Below the pieces are notes generated by a model. The model did not search any database, was not told the origin of the DNA, and was given only the letters and a program-made list of their open reading frames with translations. Of a stretch of 64,000 nt of DNA, positions 1 through 8,944 are shown piece after piece; positions within the stretch are counted from its first letter, which is position 1, and each line of letters begins with the position of its first letter. The position numbers and the translations under genes are program-made. Source of the DNA: Bacillota bacterium (lineage in GTDB: Bacteria; Bacillota; Negativicutes; CTSoil-072); NCBI GenBank assembly GCA_017889545.1, contig JAGFZV010000003.1, positions 124,001 through 188,000 of the forward strand. Direction: 5' to 3'.

Positions 1-239
1 AACCAGCACCATCTCCTTTTCAATTTCATAAATAAATTTGGAAGCGCACCTACATATTTTTCACCAAGGTCTATAATATTGATATTACATCCTACATTAT
101 CCAAAAACTGTTTATCATAATTGATATCTCTAGTTCCAATAAAAAACACTTCGTTTCCGTTTGCTACAGCTACTTTAACTTGCTTGATGACTCTGGGATC
201 TTTTTTTAAGCTATTAGAAACTAAAATACAAATTATCAT
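1..239 (-). CDS. Glycosyltransferase, N-terminal fragment (cut by window edge)
   Basis: About 79 codons are visible and the frame is open at the left edge, so the gene is partial. It starts at an ATG at 239 with AGAGAGGAAA just upstream, one base after the stop of the polymerase gene. The N-terminus (MIICILVSNSLKKDPRV) resembles the first beta strand and 'S...DPRV' turn of GT4-type glycosyltransferases, which bind the acceptor with this half. It continues the polysaccharide gene cluster. The C-terminal donor-binding half is outside the window, so family assignment rests on the N-terminus and context only. Confidence 0.6.
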   Translation of the reverse strand, partial: MIICILVSNSLKKDPRVIKQVKVAVANGNEVFFIGTRDINYDKQFLDNVGCNINIIDLGEKYVGALPNLFMKLKRRWCW

Positions 240-240
240 G

Positions 241-1440
241 TTATATTTTCCTCTCTAGTTTATCATTCTTTTGACGTGTAGCAATCGATAAGCAAAGTCC
301 AATCAATATCCAAAAATGGAGTTCTTCCCAAAAACTAGAAGAAAAAAATAATTTAACAAAGCCAATCGACAAGAAATAAGCAGTTATTTCTCTTGCGGCA
401 AAATCATAAAAAAATAATCCTTTTAGTATTAAATACACGATAAAAACAAAAATGATCATGCCAATAACTATGCCAAAATCCACAAACAATTCGGTTACTA
501 TGTTATGGGTATATGTACCCAACTTATACCTATCTGAGAACATTCCATAGCCGATCGCAGGTGATTCCTGGATTAATTCAATTGCTTGTTCAGATAAAAT
601 ATCTCTCCCATTATCATATAAAATGTCGTCTATCAACAGGTAGCTGACTGTTTTACTGGTCACACCAAAATTTGCAGAAACGTCCTCAATTAAAAGCAAG
701 TTCTGATAATCGAGTAAACCAACAACCCCTAAGAGCATGATCAAAATTGCGAATACACTTCTAATCATTTTTGTCTTATTAATTTTATTTTGAAGAAGAA
801 GCGTTAACACTATAAAGACAAATAGTACTAATATGGGTCCGCGCGACCCGAAAATCAGTTGTATAAAAATGTTTACTATAAAAAAGACTAAATGATACAA
901 GCTGAATTTTTCTTTTAGGTTCCAGAATTCACCCATTGTGGCAAGTAAAAGCATATATGAAAAGGGCATTTTTACAGTTCCCCACTCAATTTGCAATATA
1001 TATTGATTGATCAAAAAGCCAATAATCATCAATATTGATAGAATATTAGTTGTTTTCAATAAGTACGTTTTTAACACTTTATAATCTGAAATACTCGCAC
1101 CAACAATTAAGCCAAAAAAAGCTCCCATCAAAACATTAAAAAAATCCATCTTGAGATCACTGATAATTGTAGGATTTTGAGATAGCATAATTGCTATCAA
1201 AATATTTATTGATGTAAAACACAAAATACTATAAACATATCGATTCAAACTTTTAATAATTGGTAAAAATGCATTTGCAAATAAAAACAAAAATGAGGTA
1301 TATACCATTATCGTGTCAATTGGTGTTTCTCCAATTATGGGCAATGTAATCGCATTAATTGCATATACCAGCGGTGCCAATGAAATTAAATAGCAAAATA
1401 CAATTGCTTTCTTCTTTTCTCTAGCAATATGTTTTGTCAT
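241..1440 (-). CDS. O-antigen ligase/polymerase-like membrane protein (Wzy-type)
   Basis: 399 aa and almost entirely hydrophobic, with about ten to twelve predicted membrane segments. A long loop late in the protein carries a YTHN motif near residue 310, followed by hydrophobic 'ELFVDFGIVIG', and an earlier GSRGP turn lies near residue 200. Both are typical of the O-antigen ligase/Wzy superfamily, which polymerises lipid-linked repeat units on the outer face of the inner membrane. It overlaps the upstream glycosyltransferase by 20 bp, so the two are probably translationally coupled. AT-rich like its neighbours. Polymerase and ligase cannot be separated by sequence here; polymerase is favoured because a Wzz regulator is in the same locus. 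Confidence 0.75.
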   Translation of the reverse strand: MTKHIAREKKKAIVFCYLISLAPLVYAINAITLPIIGETPIDTIMVYTSFLFLFANAFLPIIKSLNRYVYSILCFTSINILIAIMLSQNPTIISDLKMDFFNVLMGAFFGLIVGASISDYKVLKTYLLKTTNILSILMIIGFLINQYILQIEWGTVKMPFSYMLLLATMGEFWNLKEKFSLYHLVFFIVNIFIQLIFGSRGPILVLFVFIVLTLLLQNKINKTKMIRSVFAILIMLLGVVGLLDYQNLLLIEDVSANFGVTSKTVSYLLIDDILYDNGRDILSEQAIELIQESPAIGYGMFSDRYKLGTYTHNIVTELFVDFGIVIGMIIFVFIVYLILKGLFFYDFAAREITAYFLSIGFVKLFFSSSFWEELHFWILIGLCLSIATRQKNDKLERKI

Positions 1441-2689
1441 TTTTATTAATATCCCTTAATATCATCTCTAGTACTTTTTTTGACTGTATTAATTTATTTT
1501 TATTATTCAAAACAAACTCCCTGCCTTTAATTCCCAATTCCCTTCTGGCGTTTGTACTCAAAGAACATATTTCCATAATCTTGTTTTTTAAATTTTTATG
1601 AGACTTATCGGCTTCCGGTTTTACATAAAGTAAATAATCATTATATTCACTGGGGATTCCATCTAACTTATAGCATATTACAGGCACACCCGAAAGCATG
1701 TATTCCATAATTTTTGACGGAAATGAATATTTCGTATACTCACCTATATTTTGTCTAGGATTAACTAACACAGTGGCGTTAAGTTGAATTTGTCGAGCCT
1801 CTTGCGGACTTACAACTCCTTTATATATAATTCGCAGATCATTTTCCGAAGCTTTTTTAATATCCTCCGCTGCTTCGCCACCACCACAAATGATTAATTG
1901 CAAATTTTCATCTTCAATTTCACGGAAAGCTTTTAATAATTCTATAATACCGTACTTCTTGATAAGCGTACCTGTGTATACGATCCGTTTGACACAATCA
2001 GTTTGGTCATTCTGCATCCGTTGAAGTTCTAGAAGTTCACAATCGCCAATTACACCTTCAATAACAATATAAGGCTTGCTATCAATTTTCAGATATTTAC
2101 TCATCTGTTCTGTTAAAAAAACGAAACTGTCTATATTTTGAAGCGTTTTTTCAAGCATTCTTTGATTTTTGCAATTTATGAGTTTATATAATGGCATATT
2201 ATGTTTTGCCAGATTCATATACATCGGCAAGTCTGGTAATATAAGACAAATATGAATATTATGATTAATTTTTTTTACATAGTTTATGCTTTCAACATAG
2301 TTCGATGAATAAACAAACAGCACTTTCTGGCGATTACTGTTATTTAAAATCCATTTCTTTAATGCTTTTTTGATTGAAATTGGGATAAGTATTTGTTTAA
2401 GAACAGTTATATTCAAAAATCCGATATTAATATCGTCTGAACCTAAAGAGTGGCTGAACTTTTGAGTTTTTACATAAGCATCACGATATCTTTTAGGGAA
2501 AGATCCAATGAACATACAATTCAATAATTTCACTGGATAACCAATATTGCTTTCAATTCCGCTTACGAAATTCCACTGTAAAGTATTTGCAGCATACTGT
2601 AAAGGTCCTTTTGATTTAGCTTTAATCTGATATTCCAATTGTTTAGGAAATAGCCCGCCTAAAAACGCATATTCTATATCATCACTCAT
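1421..2689 (-). CDS. Glycosyltransferase family 4 protein
   Basis: The frame opens at a TTG at 2710, but the ATG at 2689 is preferred: GGAAGGGAAGG lies 6-8 bases upstream. This gives 422 aa. The C-terminal half shows the GT4 Rossmann fold: 'RIVYTGTLIKKYGI' (phosphate/donor-binding loop), 'LQLIICGGG', and 'YSFPSKIMEYMLSGVPVI', the donor-binding E-containing stretch. Predicted cytoplasmic, adding a sugar to a lipid-linked repeat unit. Donor and acceptor cannot be read from the sequence. A (TTTCTA)4 tract sits directly upstream of the ribosome-binding site. Confidence 0.85.
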   Translation of the reverse strand: MSDDIEYAFLGGLFPKQLEYQIKAKSKGPLQYAANTLQWNFVSGIESNIGYPVKLLNCMFIGSFPKRYRDAYVKTQKFSHSLGSDDINIGFLNITVLKQILIPISIKKALKKWILNNSNRQKVLFVYSSNYVESINYVKKINHNIHICLILPDLPMYMNLAKHNMPLYKLINCKNQRMLEKTLQNIDSFVFLTEQMSKYLKIDSKPYIVIEGVIGDCELLELQRMQNDQTDCVKRIVYTGTLIKKYGIIELLKAFREIEDENLQLIICGGGEAAEDIKKASENDLRIIYKGVVSPQEARQIQLNATVLVNPRQNIGEYTKYSFPSKIMEYMLSGVPVICYKLDGIPSEYNDYLLYVKPEADKSHKNLKNKIMEICSLSTNARRELGIKGREFVLNNKNKLIQSKKVLEMILRDINKNDKTYC

Positions 2690-2710
2690 ATGCAAAGCCT
2701 TCCCTTCCAA

Positions 2711-2734
2711 TTTCTATTTCTATTTCTATTTCTA
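2711..2734. repeat. Hexanucleotide tandem repeat (TTTCTA)x4
   Basis: Four perfect copies of TTTCTA lie immediately 5' of the Shine-Dalgarno of the glycosyltransferase starting at 2689. Hexamers in a leader do not change a reading frame but could change promoter or SD spacing by slippage. No polymerase-binding motif was identified in the 220 bp further upstream. Confidence 0.9.
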
Positions 2735-2960
2735 TTTTTCAATAAATACCATAATATAACGCGGTATCTTTTCCTTCATATTTCAAAAAGCCTTCGTGCG
2801 AAAGTGGCTCAGTTTATTTCAAGCGTTATTGGCTCAATATTTTATTAGCGAAGTGCTCGTTTTTTTATTGAAGTTCGCAATATAGGCCGTTCTCAATTTA
2901 CACTACATATGTTGCACTCTTTCAACTCTTTGCAACGACTATTTCTGCATGCTTCAAATA

Positions 2961-4151
2961 CTAATTTTTCTTAAAATTAGTATGGTTAAGGAATTCTTCA
3001 ATGACATTTGTGTACATGTTGTATTTCAATACGTTGTTTTCCCGTGTAAATTTATGCGTATCCAACAATTTATCTCTATTAAGATATGCTTCCCTAATTG
3101 TCTGCAATAGTGATCCATATGAGAAATCTTTAGTGATGAATCCATTTTCACCTTCAATAATAAAATCAGCAATGTTACTTGTGGGTGTGGTAATTACTGG
3201 CGTACCACATGCAAAACTCTCACTCAATTTTGTTGGCAAACCGGCTTGTGCTGCACATTTGTTTTCTCTTACAATAACTGAATAATCGACGCTACTTATT
3301 AATTTAAGACATTCAACATGCGACAATTTGCCTAAATAATATATACTTTCGTGATAAAACGGCTTGGTTAATAATTCCGGATAATTATCCTCAAATTCTT
3401 TTTGGTCAAACCCTGCCAATTTAAGACGACAGGGATAATCCATGGCGTTCAAGTCACATACTACTGATATAAGTAAATCAATACGTTCCTTGTCGCATTT
3501 AATACCTGGATCACCTGCAAAACCCAAAGTAATAGGGTTATTAGGCGCATATTCAACTGCATTTAGCCATTTCTTCTCCGTTGTATCAACAGTACACGGC
3601 ACAATAATACAATTTGTTGCGCTCTTTTTGTAATAATTGTAAAGAAATGTACTTATACATATTACATTCTTTATTAATGGCTGAACATGTTTCATTCGTA
3701 AATACGTATCAATATCTTTAATTATGTTGGATGGGAATTTCCTTTTTGACGGAGCATACCATTCAGTCACGTCGACAGTAAATTTTATGTCATTTGCATT
3801 GCAAAATCTATGCAGATTCCACAAAGCAACTGCGGGATAATTGTAACAAATCACCATTTTTATCGATTGAACATTTTTTAATATTGCAATTTCTCTGTCA
3901 CAAGAATACAAGTGCCTAATCCATTGCTTAGTGCTCGCAGGATATGCCCATTCTTTCATTTCAATCCCTTGTATCTTGACATCGCAATCCATGATGCCTC
4001 CTGTTTCGGACAATGATCTGCTCAATCCATACAAAATGACATTGTACCCTATATCTCTCAAAGACTTAGCAATAGACGCTGCTCTTTGTGCTGAAGCATT
4101 TTTATTTGGTAACTCGAAACCACCAAAATAAATTATAGTTTCTTTGTTCAT
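2961..4151 (-). CDS. Glycosyltransferase family 4 protein
   Basis: The open frame extends to 4235, but the first 28 codons look like a basic, non-conserved extension. The ATG at 4151 (MNKETIIYFGGFELP) begins directly at the first beta strand and has AGAGGA about 12 bases upstream. This gives 396 aa. The N-terminal 'NKNASAQRAASIAKSL' and C-terminal 'LGFAGDPGI', 'RLKLAGF' and 'AGLPTKLSESFACGTPVIT' are GT4 features, the last being the donor-binding region with its conserved Glu. Sugar specificity is unknown. The stop codon lies inside a 9-bp inverted repeat that could act as a weak terminator, but no T-tract follows. Confidence 0.8.
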   Translation of the reverse strand: MNKETIIYFGGFELPNKNASAQRAASIAKSLRDIGYNVILYGLSRSLSETGGIMDCDVKIQGIEMKEWAYPASTKQWIRHLYSCDREIAILKNVQSIKMVICYNYPAVALWNLHRFCNANDIKFTVDVTEWYAPSKRKFPSNIIKDIDTYLRMKHVQPLIKNVICISTFLYNYYKKSATNCIIVPCTVDTTEKKWLNAVEYAPNNPITLGFAGDPGIKCDKERIDLLISVVCDLNAMDYPCRLKLAGFDQKEFEDNYPELLTKPFYHESIYYLGKLSHVECLKLISSVDYSVIVRENKCAAQAGLPTKLSESFACGTPVITTPTSNIADFIIEGENGFITKDFSYGSLLQTIREAYLNRDKLLDTHKFTRENNVLKYNMYTNVIEEFLNHTNFKKN

Positions 4152-4246
4152 CAACAGATCCATCCTCTTTTTACGATCCTTTTGTAGCATACTTCTCTTC
4201 TTTATTATTAATCTTCTTGCATAAATCCATTCCAAACGTTTCTTTT

Positions 4247-5356
4247 CTATAATAGACCCATCGTCTTAATAATAGACTGATTTACGATATTCACATCATA
4301 CTTGTCTCTTGCAAGTTTTAGGCTTTTTTCACCCATTGTTTGGTTTACATCTGGATTTAATATTAAGTACTCCATCTTTTCAATCAAACCTTCAACGTCT
4401 TTCACTTTAACCAGATATCCATTTTCACCATCTGACACAGTTTCTTTGCAGCCGGGAGCATCACTAGTTATAATTGAACGTCCCATAGCCATAGATTCAA
4501 GAACTGTTTTAGGTGTTCCCTCGTGGTAGGATGGTAGAATATAGGTGCTGCATTCAGCTATAAATGGCCTAACATCACTTTGCTCGCCACAATATTCTAC
4601 AACTCCCTCATCAATATAAGGCTTTAGTTCATTTCTCCGTAATGCGGAAGGGTTGCTATCATAAGGTCCCACGAGTATACATTTTACATTAGGATATTTC
4701 CTCTTGATTCTTCTAGAAGCTTCTAAATATTCCATTATACCTTTATCCTTAATAAGTCTGCCAATGAATAAAAATGCTGGTTCTTTGGGTAAAGGTGCAG
4801 GCTTAAAAGTTTCAAGGTTAACTCCAGACCCATTTATAATTACAACTTTATTATCTTTAAGTAGACCATTATTAATAAACTCATTTTTATCATCCTTGTT
4901 TTGAAAGAAGACTTTCATACTCGCTTTACAAGCCGCCCAGTATTGTATTTTCATAATTGTTTTTACTATTTTGTTCTTAAAACCTGTTCCCCGAAATATC
5001 GACCCTAGCCCAGCTATCAAAAGATAGATTTCGTCGATCCCATTTAACTTCGCTGCCAAACTTCCATAAATAACGGTTTTAGCTTGGTACGCAAAAACTT
5101 TATCTGGCTTTTCTTTGCTCATAAACTGATAAAAGTCCATGAACGTTTTTATATCTTTAAGAGGGTTTACACCGTTACGCTCAACATAAATCTGTCTGTA
5201 ATCAATATTATTTTTTTTAAATCTTGCCTTCCATGCTGCTTCAGACTCTGGACCCAATGCAATTACTGAATAACCATGTTTTATGAAATCTTTCATCATA
5301 TCCATACGGAACCAAAATAAGGATGATGTATGGCTTGAAAGAACGGCTATCTTCAT
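4247..5356 (-). CDS. Glycosyltransferase family 4 (PglA/CapJ-like)
   Basis: 369 aa, ATG start with GAGAGTGAGAG upstream. N-terminal half: 'SSLFWFRMDMMKDFIKHGYSVIALGP' and 'YQAKTVIYGSLAAK', as in the subgroup containing PglA (adds GalNAc to undecaprenyl-linked bacillosamine) and WbpZ/CapJ-like enzymes. C-terminal half: 'AFLFIGRLIKDKGIMEYLEA' (donor-phosphate loop) and 'YHEGTPKTVLESMAMGRSII' with the E-x7-E motif. It acts at the cytoplasmic face of the membrane on a lipid-linked acceptor. An N-acetylhexosamine donor is plausible given the two UDP-GlcNAc-dehydratase-type genes of this locus, but this is an inference. Confidence 0.85.
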   Translation of the reverse strand: MKIAVLSSHTSSLFWFRMDMMKDFIKHGYSVIALGPESEAAWKARFKKNNIDYRQIYVERNGVNPLKDIKTFMDFYQFMSKEKPDKVFAYQAKTVIYGSLAAKLNGIDEIYLLIAGLGSIFRGTGFKNKIVKTIMKIQYWAACKASMKVFFQNKDDKNEFINNGLLKDNKVVIINGSGVNLETFKPAPLPKEPAFLFIGRLIKDKGIMEYLEASRRIKRKYPNVKCILVGPYDSNPSALRRNELKPYIDEGVVEYCGEQSDVRPFIAECSTYILPSYHEGTPKTVLESMAMGRSIITSDAPGCKETVSDGENGYLVKVKDVEGLIEKMEYLILNPDVNQTMGEKSLKLARDKYDVNIVNQSIIKTMGLL

Positions 5357-5386
5357 GTCAATACTCTCACTCTCATAAAAGGTATA

Positions 5387-6277
5387 TTACTTTCTAATAG
5401 ACTCTGTGACTTCTATTTTAATTCCTTCTTCAAAATTCATAGGGCTATAGCCAAATTCTTTGGTTGCATCATCATGAGGATAACTTCTATCTTCACCCAT
5501 TCTTTGCACTTTTTCAACATAATCAATTTTTCCTAGTGTTAGTACTTTCAGGGCTTTCGCCAGAAGCACACCAAGACCTAGTGGTACGCTTATAAAAATT
5601 CTCTTTTTATCTAATTCATCGCTAATCAGTTTAAACGTATCAATCATCGTAATTGGTTTGTCACCCGATAAATCATAAGCAATTTTAGATAACTTGTCTG
5701 GTTTCATAAGAACGGCAAATAAAGCCTTGCCTATATCTCGGGCATTTACTGGTTGAATTAAACTTTTCCCACCATTAATCAGCGGAATAAACGGACACTT
5801 GTCTACCATATAAATGAACTTGCTTATATTCCTATCACACAAATCTCCATATATCATTGTAGGCCTTAAGATTGTAACTTTCGTTGGACAGGAAGCATCT
5901 TTTATTTGTTCGATAACTGTTTTCTCAATATTCTTATACTTTTCAGATGCATACTTAAACTGCGAGTAAATTCCTGTTGTATGAACTAATATTACTCTTT
6001 TAACATTGTTTTTGATTGCAGCTTCCACTATTTCAGGTGAGTGTTCAATATTATAGATGTGCACTACTGTATCTATGCCCATCATTGCTTGATTTATGAT
6101 GGCTTGCTCGTTTAAGTCTCCAACAATTTTCTCTATATTTAATCCGCTGGAATCCAGCAACAACGTATCGGAGCTCTTTCTAAGAATACAGCGGATAGAA
6201 CCGCCATATTTATTATCAACAAGTTCTTGCAAGAAATATTTACCTGAATGTCCTGTAATACCTGTGACCAAAAGCAT
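5387..6277 (-). CDS. NAD(P)-dependent sugar epimerase/dehydratase (extended SDR)
   Basis: 296 aa; the start is supported by GAGGTGTTTGC directly before the ATG. The N-terminal 'LLVTGITGHSG' matches the TGxxGxxG cofactor loop, and 'DTVVHIYNI' follows the usual second-strand position. The catalytic-type YASEK (YxxxK) lies near residue 110, and 'LRPTMIYGD' is a typical SDR substrate-domain entry. It is at the short end for extended SDRs. It likely modifies a nucleotide sugar or lipid-linked sugar for the polysaccharide. The truncated 4,6-dehydratase directly upstream suggests the pair once acted in one deoxysugar pathway. Substrate unknown. Confidence 0.75.
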   Translation of the reverse strand: MLLVTGITGHSGKYFLQELVDNKYGGSIRCILRKSSDTLLLDSSGLNIEKIVGDLNEQAIINQAMMGIDTVVHIYNIEHSPEIVEAAIKNNVKRVILVHTTGIYSQFKYASEKYKNIEKTVIEQIKDASCPTKVTILRPTMIYGDLCDRNISKFIYMVDKCPFIPLINGGKSLIQPVNARDIGKALFAVLMKPDKLSKIAYDLSGDKPITMIDTFKLISDELDKKRIFISVPLGLGVLLAKALKVLTLGKIDYVEKVQRMGEDRSYPHDDATKEFGYSPMNFEEGIKIEVTESIRK

Positions 6278-6662
6278 GCAAACACCTCAACCATTTGATT
6301 GACTTCTCAACATTATTTGCAATATTCTCATTATTTCTAATTACTGCAATAATCGTTTTACGCATTTCTAATCGATAATTAACTCAATCTTTCAATTTCT
6401 TTTCCATCATCGCATTGAAAATTCTCATTGGCATTGATCAGATAAACGATTCTGGAAAAGATAAATTACTCTTTGATGACAATCATCCATTGCTACTACT
6501 ATTGTCACAGTAAGTGCGTTGTCTGAGCTTAACTCCTCCACTTTACTTTTCCCAACGGCAATTCACAGGATTATATCCACAAAAATGTAGCCAGCCATTC
6601 TACAGTACATTTTTACACTAAGCAAACCACTGCTATTACTGATATGAACTTGATTTTTTAGT
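6278..6662. other. Non-coding stretch, probable decayed DNA
   Basis: No ORF, RNA gene or terminator was recognised. It lies directly 3' of the truncated dehydratase start and is probably what remains after a deletion. Short peptide-like stretches are readable in the minus frames near 6530-6600 but cannot be assigned to a family. Confidence 0.5.
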
Positions 6663-6800
6663 TCATAAATAATTTTCTTTTTTTTCATCCCGGGAAAAGA
6701 TGCGGATTTCGCCGATATCATTATTCAAAAATCGATCAAGTAGCGCATTGCCAAAAGAACCCGTGCCGCCAGTAATCAATAATGTCTTATTTTTAAACAT
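6663..6800 (-). pseudogene. Truncated UDP-GlcNAc 4,6-dehydratase (CapE/FnlA-type), first 45 codons
   Basis: An intact ribosome-binding site (AAGGGGGAAAACAAAC) and ATG at 6800 lead into 45 codons, then TGA. The product starts MFKNKTLLITGGTGSFG and continues through 'RIFSRDEKK', the typical N-terminus of the roughly 340-aa UDP-GlcNAc 4,6-dehydratase/5-epimerase family (CapE/FnlA, PseB-like), with the GGTGSFG cofactor loop. Everything after the first Rossmann unit is missing. It lies downstream of the full-length CapD-type gene. It is probably a deletion remnant; translation is possible but would not yield an active enzyme. Confidence 0.8.
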
Positions 6801-6851
6801 GTTTGTTTTCCCCCTTGTTGAAATAACAACCGACACAAATCAGAAATTATT

Positions 6852-8771
6852 TCAAGATGCTCCAGATGCAGCCTGACATGGTGCTTGGTGGATATTCGGG
6901 ATTACCTTTTCCCTCATATTCGTTATTGCAGAATTTTTATTAACCGCTGCCACTTCTTCTTTTTGCTCATTCTTATACGTCGGCACGAGTTGTTTCAAGG
7001 TAGCGAGGATCTGCTCGTCATCGTTCGTTGTTCGCAGGATATCAATTCCTTGCTTCAACTTCAATTCATTGACTGTCTTCAGGTTCGCCATGAAAATTTT
7101 GGCATGTTTGGTCGCTCTAGTGCCTTCTTCTGCAGTCAACAGTTCTTCGAACAGTTTCTCTCCGGGCCTCAGGCCGGTAAACTTGATTTCAATATCTCTT
7201 CCCGGTTCCAATCCGGACAGCGTGATCAAATCGCGGGTCATATCAATGATCTTGATCGGTTCGCCCATATCCAGTACGAAGACTTCGCCGCCCTGCGCCA
7301 TGGATCCGGCTTGCAGCACGAGTTGCGAGGCCTCCGGGATGGTCATAAAGTAGCGCTTCATATCCGGGTGGGTGATCGTAACCGGCCCACCTTTGGCGAT
7401 TTGCTTTTTGAACAATGGTACCACGCTGCCGCGACTCCCAAGAACATTGCCGAACCGTACTGCAGCAAATCTCGTCCGGCTCTGCGTATTCAGGTTCTGG
7501 ATGCACAGCTCAGATACCCGTTTGGTCGCTCCCATCACGCTGGTGGGATTGACCGCTTTGTCGGTGGAAATCATGATGAACACTTCTGTACCGGCCTGAT
7601 CGGCCGCCTTGGCGACTGATCCGGTTCCGAATATGTTATTGCGTACGGCTTCGGCCGGCTGACTCTCCATGAGCGGTACATGCTTATGGGCCGCGGCATG
7701 GAAAACGACCTCCGGTTTCAGTTGTTGAAAAATCGTCCGGATCCGGCTTTCATCGCGTACATCGGCAATGACCGGTTCCGTCGACAATTCCGGAAACCGC
7801 TCTTTTAACTCGCCATGAATATCGTATATGCTGTTCTCGCCTTTACCCAACAAAATTAATTTCTCCGGCTTCATCTTGGCGATTTGGCGGCACAGTTCCG
7901 ATCCGATGGATCCGCCGGCCCCGGTGACCAGCACCCGCTTGCCGCTTAAATAGGTGGCAATCTGTGTCTTATCCAGTTCCACCGGATCGCGCTGCAAGAG
8001 GTCTTCCAGATCAATGCTCCTGAGCTGTTGGACCGTCACCTTGCCATCCAGCAATTCATAAATGCCCGGTACCGTTTTCACTAAGCAGCGGGTCTTGTTG
8101 CAATCCCGGATGATATTGCGCAATAGCCCAGCGCCAGCCGAAGGAATCGCTACGATGATTTCCTGCACGCCCTTCTCTCGGACCACACGGCCGATATCCA
8201 CCCGGCCGCCCATGACACGGACGCCCATGATATACCGTTTATGCTTGTATGTATCATCATCAATAAAGCCGATCAAGTTTTTTTCATTCTGATACCGCTG
8301 CTGGATTTCCCGGGCAATCATCGCTCCGGCGTCACCGGCCCCGACGATGAGGACGCGGGTCCGTCCGTTGGTCAAGCGCCGCCGCAAATAGCCCGCCATA
8401 CGAACCATTAACCGACTGGAGCCGACAAACGTTAATGTAAAAAACACATTCAGTATGTAGACGGTGCGGGGCGGATTCAAGCCCAACTGATAGGAGGCCA
8501 GCGTTGCCAATATCGAACTGATCAGTACTGCACCGGCTATGGCCAGCAGATCATTGATGCCTGCATAACGCCAGATGCGGTGATACAAACCAAATAGATA
8601 AAACACAAGCACATGGATCACGATAAACCAGGGCAAGGCATGGAGCATATTCGTATAAAGCTGGGCCGGAACATGTCCCTCCAAGCGTAAATACAAGGAC
8701 AGCAACGGCACAATGGTGAAGATCAGAATATCTGTGACGAACAAAGCGGCTACGATCAATTTGCGCCACAT
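6852..8771 (-). CDS. CapD/PglF/WbpM-type UDP-GlcNAc 4,6-dehydratase, membrane-bound
   Basis: 639 aa, the usual length for the long form of this family. Residues 1-115 form four membrane helices; a first Rossmann unit has 'VLIVGAGDAG' near 140; the catalytic SDR domain has 'VLVTGAGGSIG' near 280. The active-site region reads STDK (about 402) and MGATK (about 413), with Met replacing the usual Tyr as described for WbpM. It converts UDP-GlcNAc to a UDP-4-keto-6-deoxy sugar, typically the first step for bacillosamine- or QuiNAc-type initiating sugars. The start region (38 bp) is duplicated about 140 bp upstream. Last gene of the conserved half of the locus. Confidence 0.92.
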   Translation of the reverse strand: MWRKLIVAALFVTDILIFTIVPLLSLYLRLEGHVPAQLYTNMLHALPWFIVIHVLVFYLFGLYHRIWRYAGINDLLAIAGAVLISSILATLASYQLGLNPPRTVYILNVFFTLTFVGSSRLMVRMAGYLRRRLTNGRTRVLIVGAGDAGAMIAREIQQRYQNEKNLIGFIDDDTYKHKRYIMGVRVMGGRVDIGRVVREKGVQEIIVAIPSAGAGLLRNIIRDCNKTRCLVKTVPGIYELLDGKVTVQQLRSIDLEDLLQRDPVELDKTQIATYLSGKRVLVTGAGGSIGSELCRQIAKMKPEKLILLGKGENSIYDIHGELKERFPELSTEPVIADVRDESRIRTIFQQLKPEVVFHAAAHKHVPLMESQPAEAVRNNIFGTGSVAKAADQAGTEVFIMISTDKAVNPTSVMGATKRVSELCIQNLNTQSRTRFAAVRFGNVLGSRGSVVPLFKKQIAKGGPVTITHPDMKRYFMTIPEASQLVLQAGSMAQGGEVFVLDMGEPIKIIDMTRDLITLSGLEPGRDIEIKFTGLRPGEKLFEELLTAEEGTRATKHAKIFMANLKTVNELKLKQGIDILRTTNDDEQILATLKQLVPTYKNEQKEEVAAVNKNSAITNMREKVIPNIHQAPCQAASGAS

Positions 8772-8801
8772 GGCAAACCACCAACACTTTCTTTACCGTT
8801 T
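8764..8801. repeat. 38-bp direct repeat, copy 1 (start region of the CapD-type gene)
   Basis: Covers the first codons and ribosome-binding region of the CapD-type gene. It matches 8907-8944 in the same orientation with one mismatch. Confidence 0.9.
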
Positions 8802-8821
8802 ATTACTTCTTTCAAGTAAAA

Positions 8822-8914
8822 CTAATAAGGCTCATTGAATCCTTCATTATCAATTTCGATAGGAACCAAAATGATGTACAGGATTAAAACAAGTGCTAAT
8901 AACCTACGCCACAT
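8822..8914 (-). pseudogene. 30-codon duplicate start of a CapD-type gene
   Basis: An ATG at 8914 inside repeat copy 2 opens a 30-codon frame (MWRRLLALVLIL...), ending at a TAG at 8822. Its first residues match those of the downstream dehydratase (MWRKLIVAAL), then diverge into a hydrophobic stretch with no family similarity. It has the same ribosome-binding context as the intact gene. Most simply this is the leftover 5' end of a second copy or replaced allele. It could be translated as a one-helix membrane peptide, but nothing supports a function. Confidence 0.5.
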
Positions 8915-8944
8915 GGCAAACCACCAACACTCTCTTTACCGTTT
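8907..8944. repeat. 38-bp direct repeat, copy 2
   Basis: Second copy of the CapD-type gene start region. It overlaps the last codons of the BY-kinase gene (stop at 8936). One mismatch to 8764-8801. Confidence 0.9.

Noticed and set aside
6885-7619. 244-codon plus-strand ORF opposite the CapD-type gene
   Set aside because: A shadow of the strongly conserved dehydratase; no domain and no ribosome-binding site.
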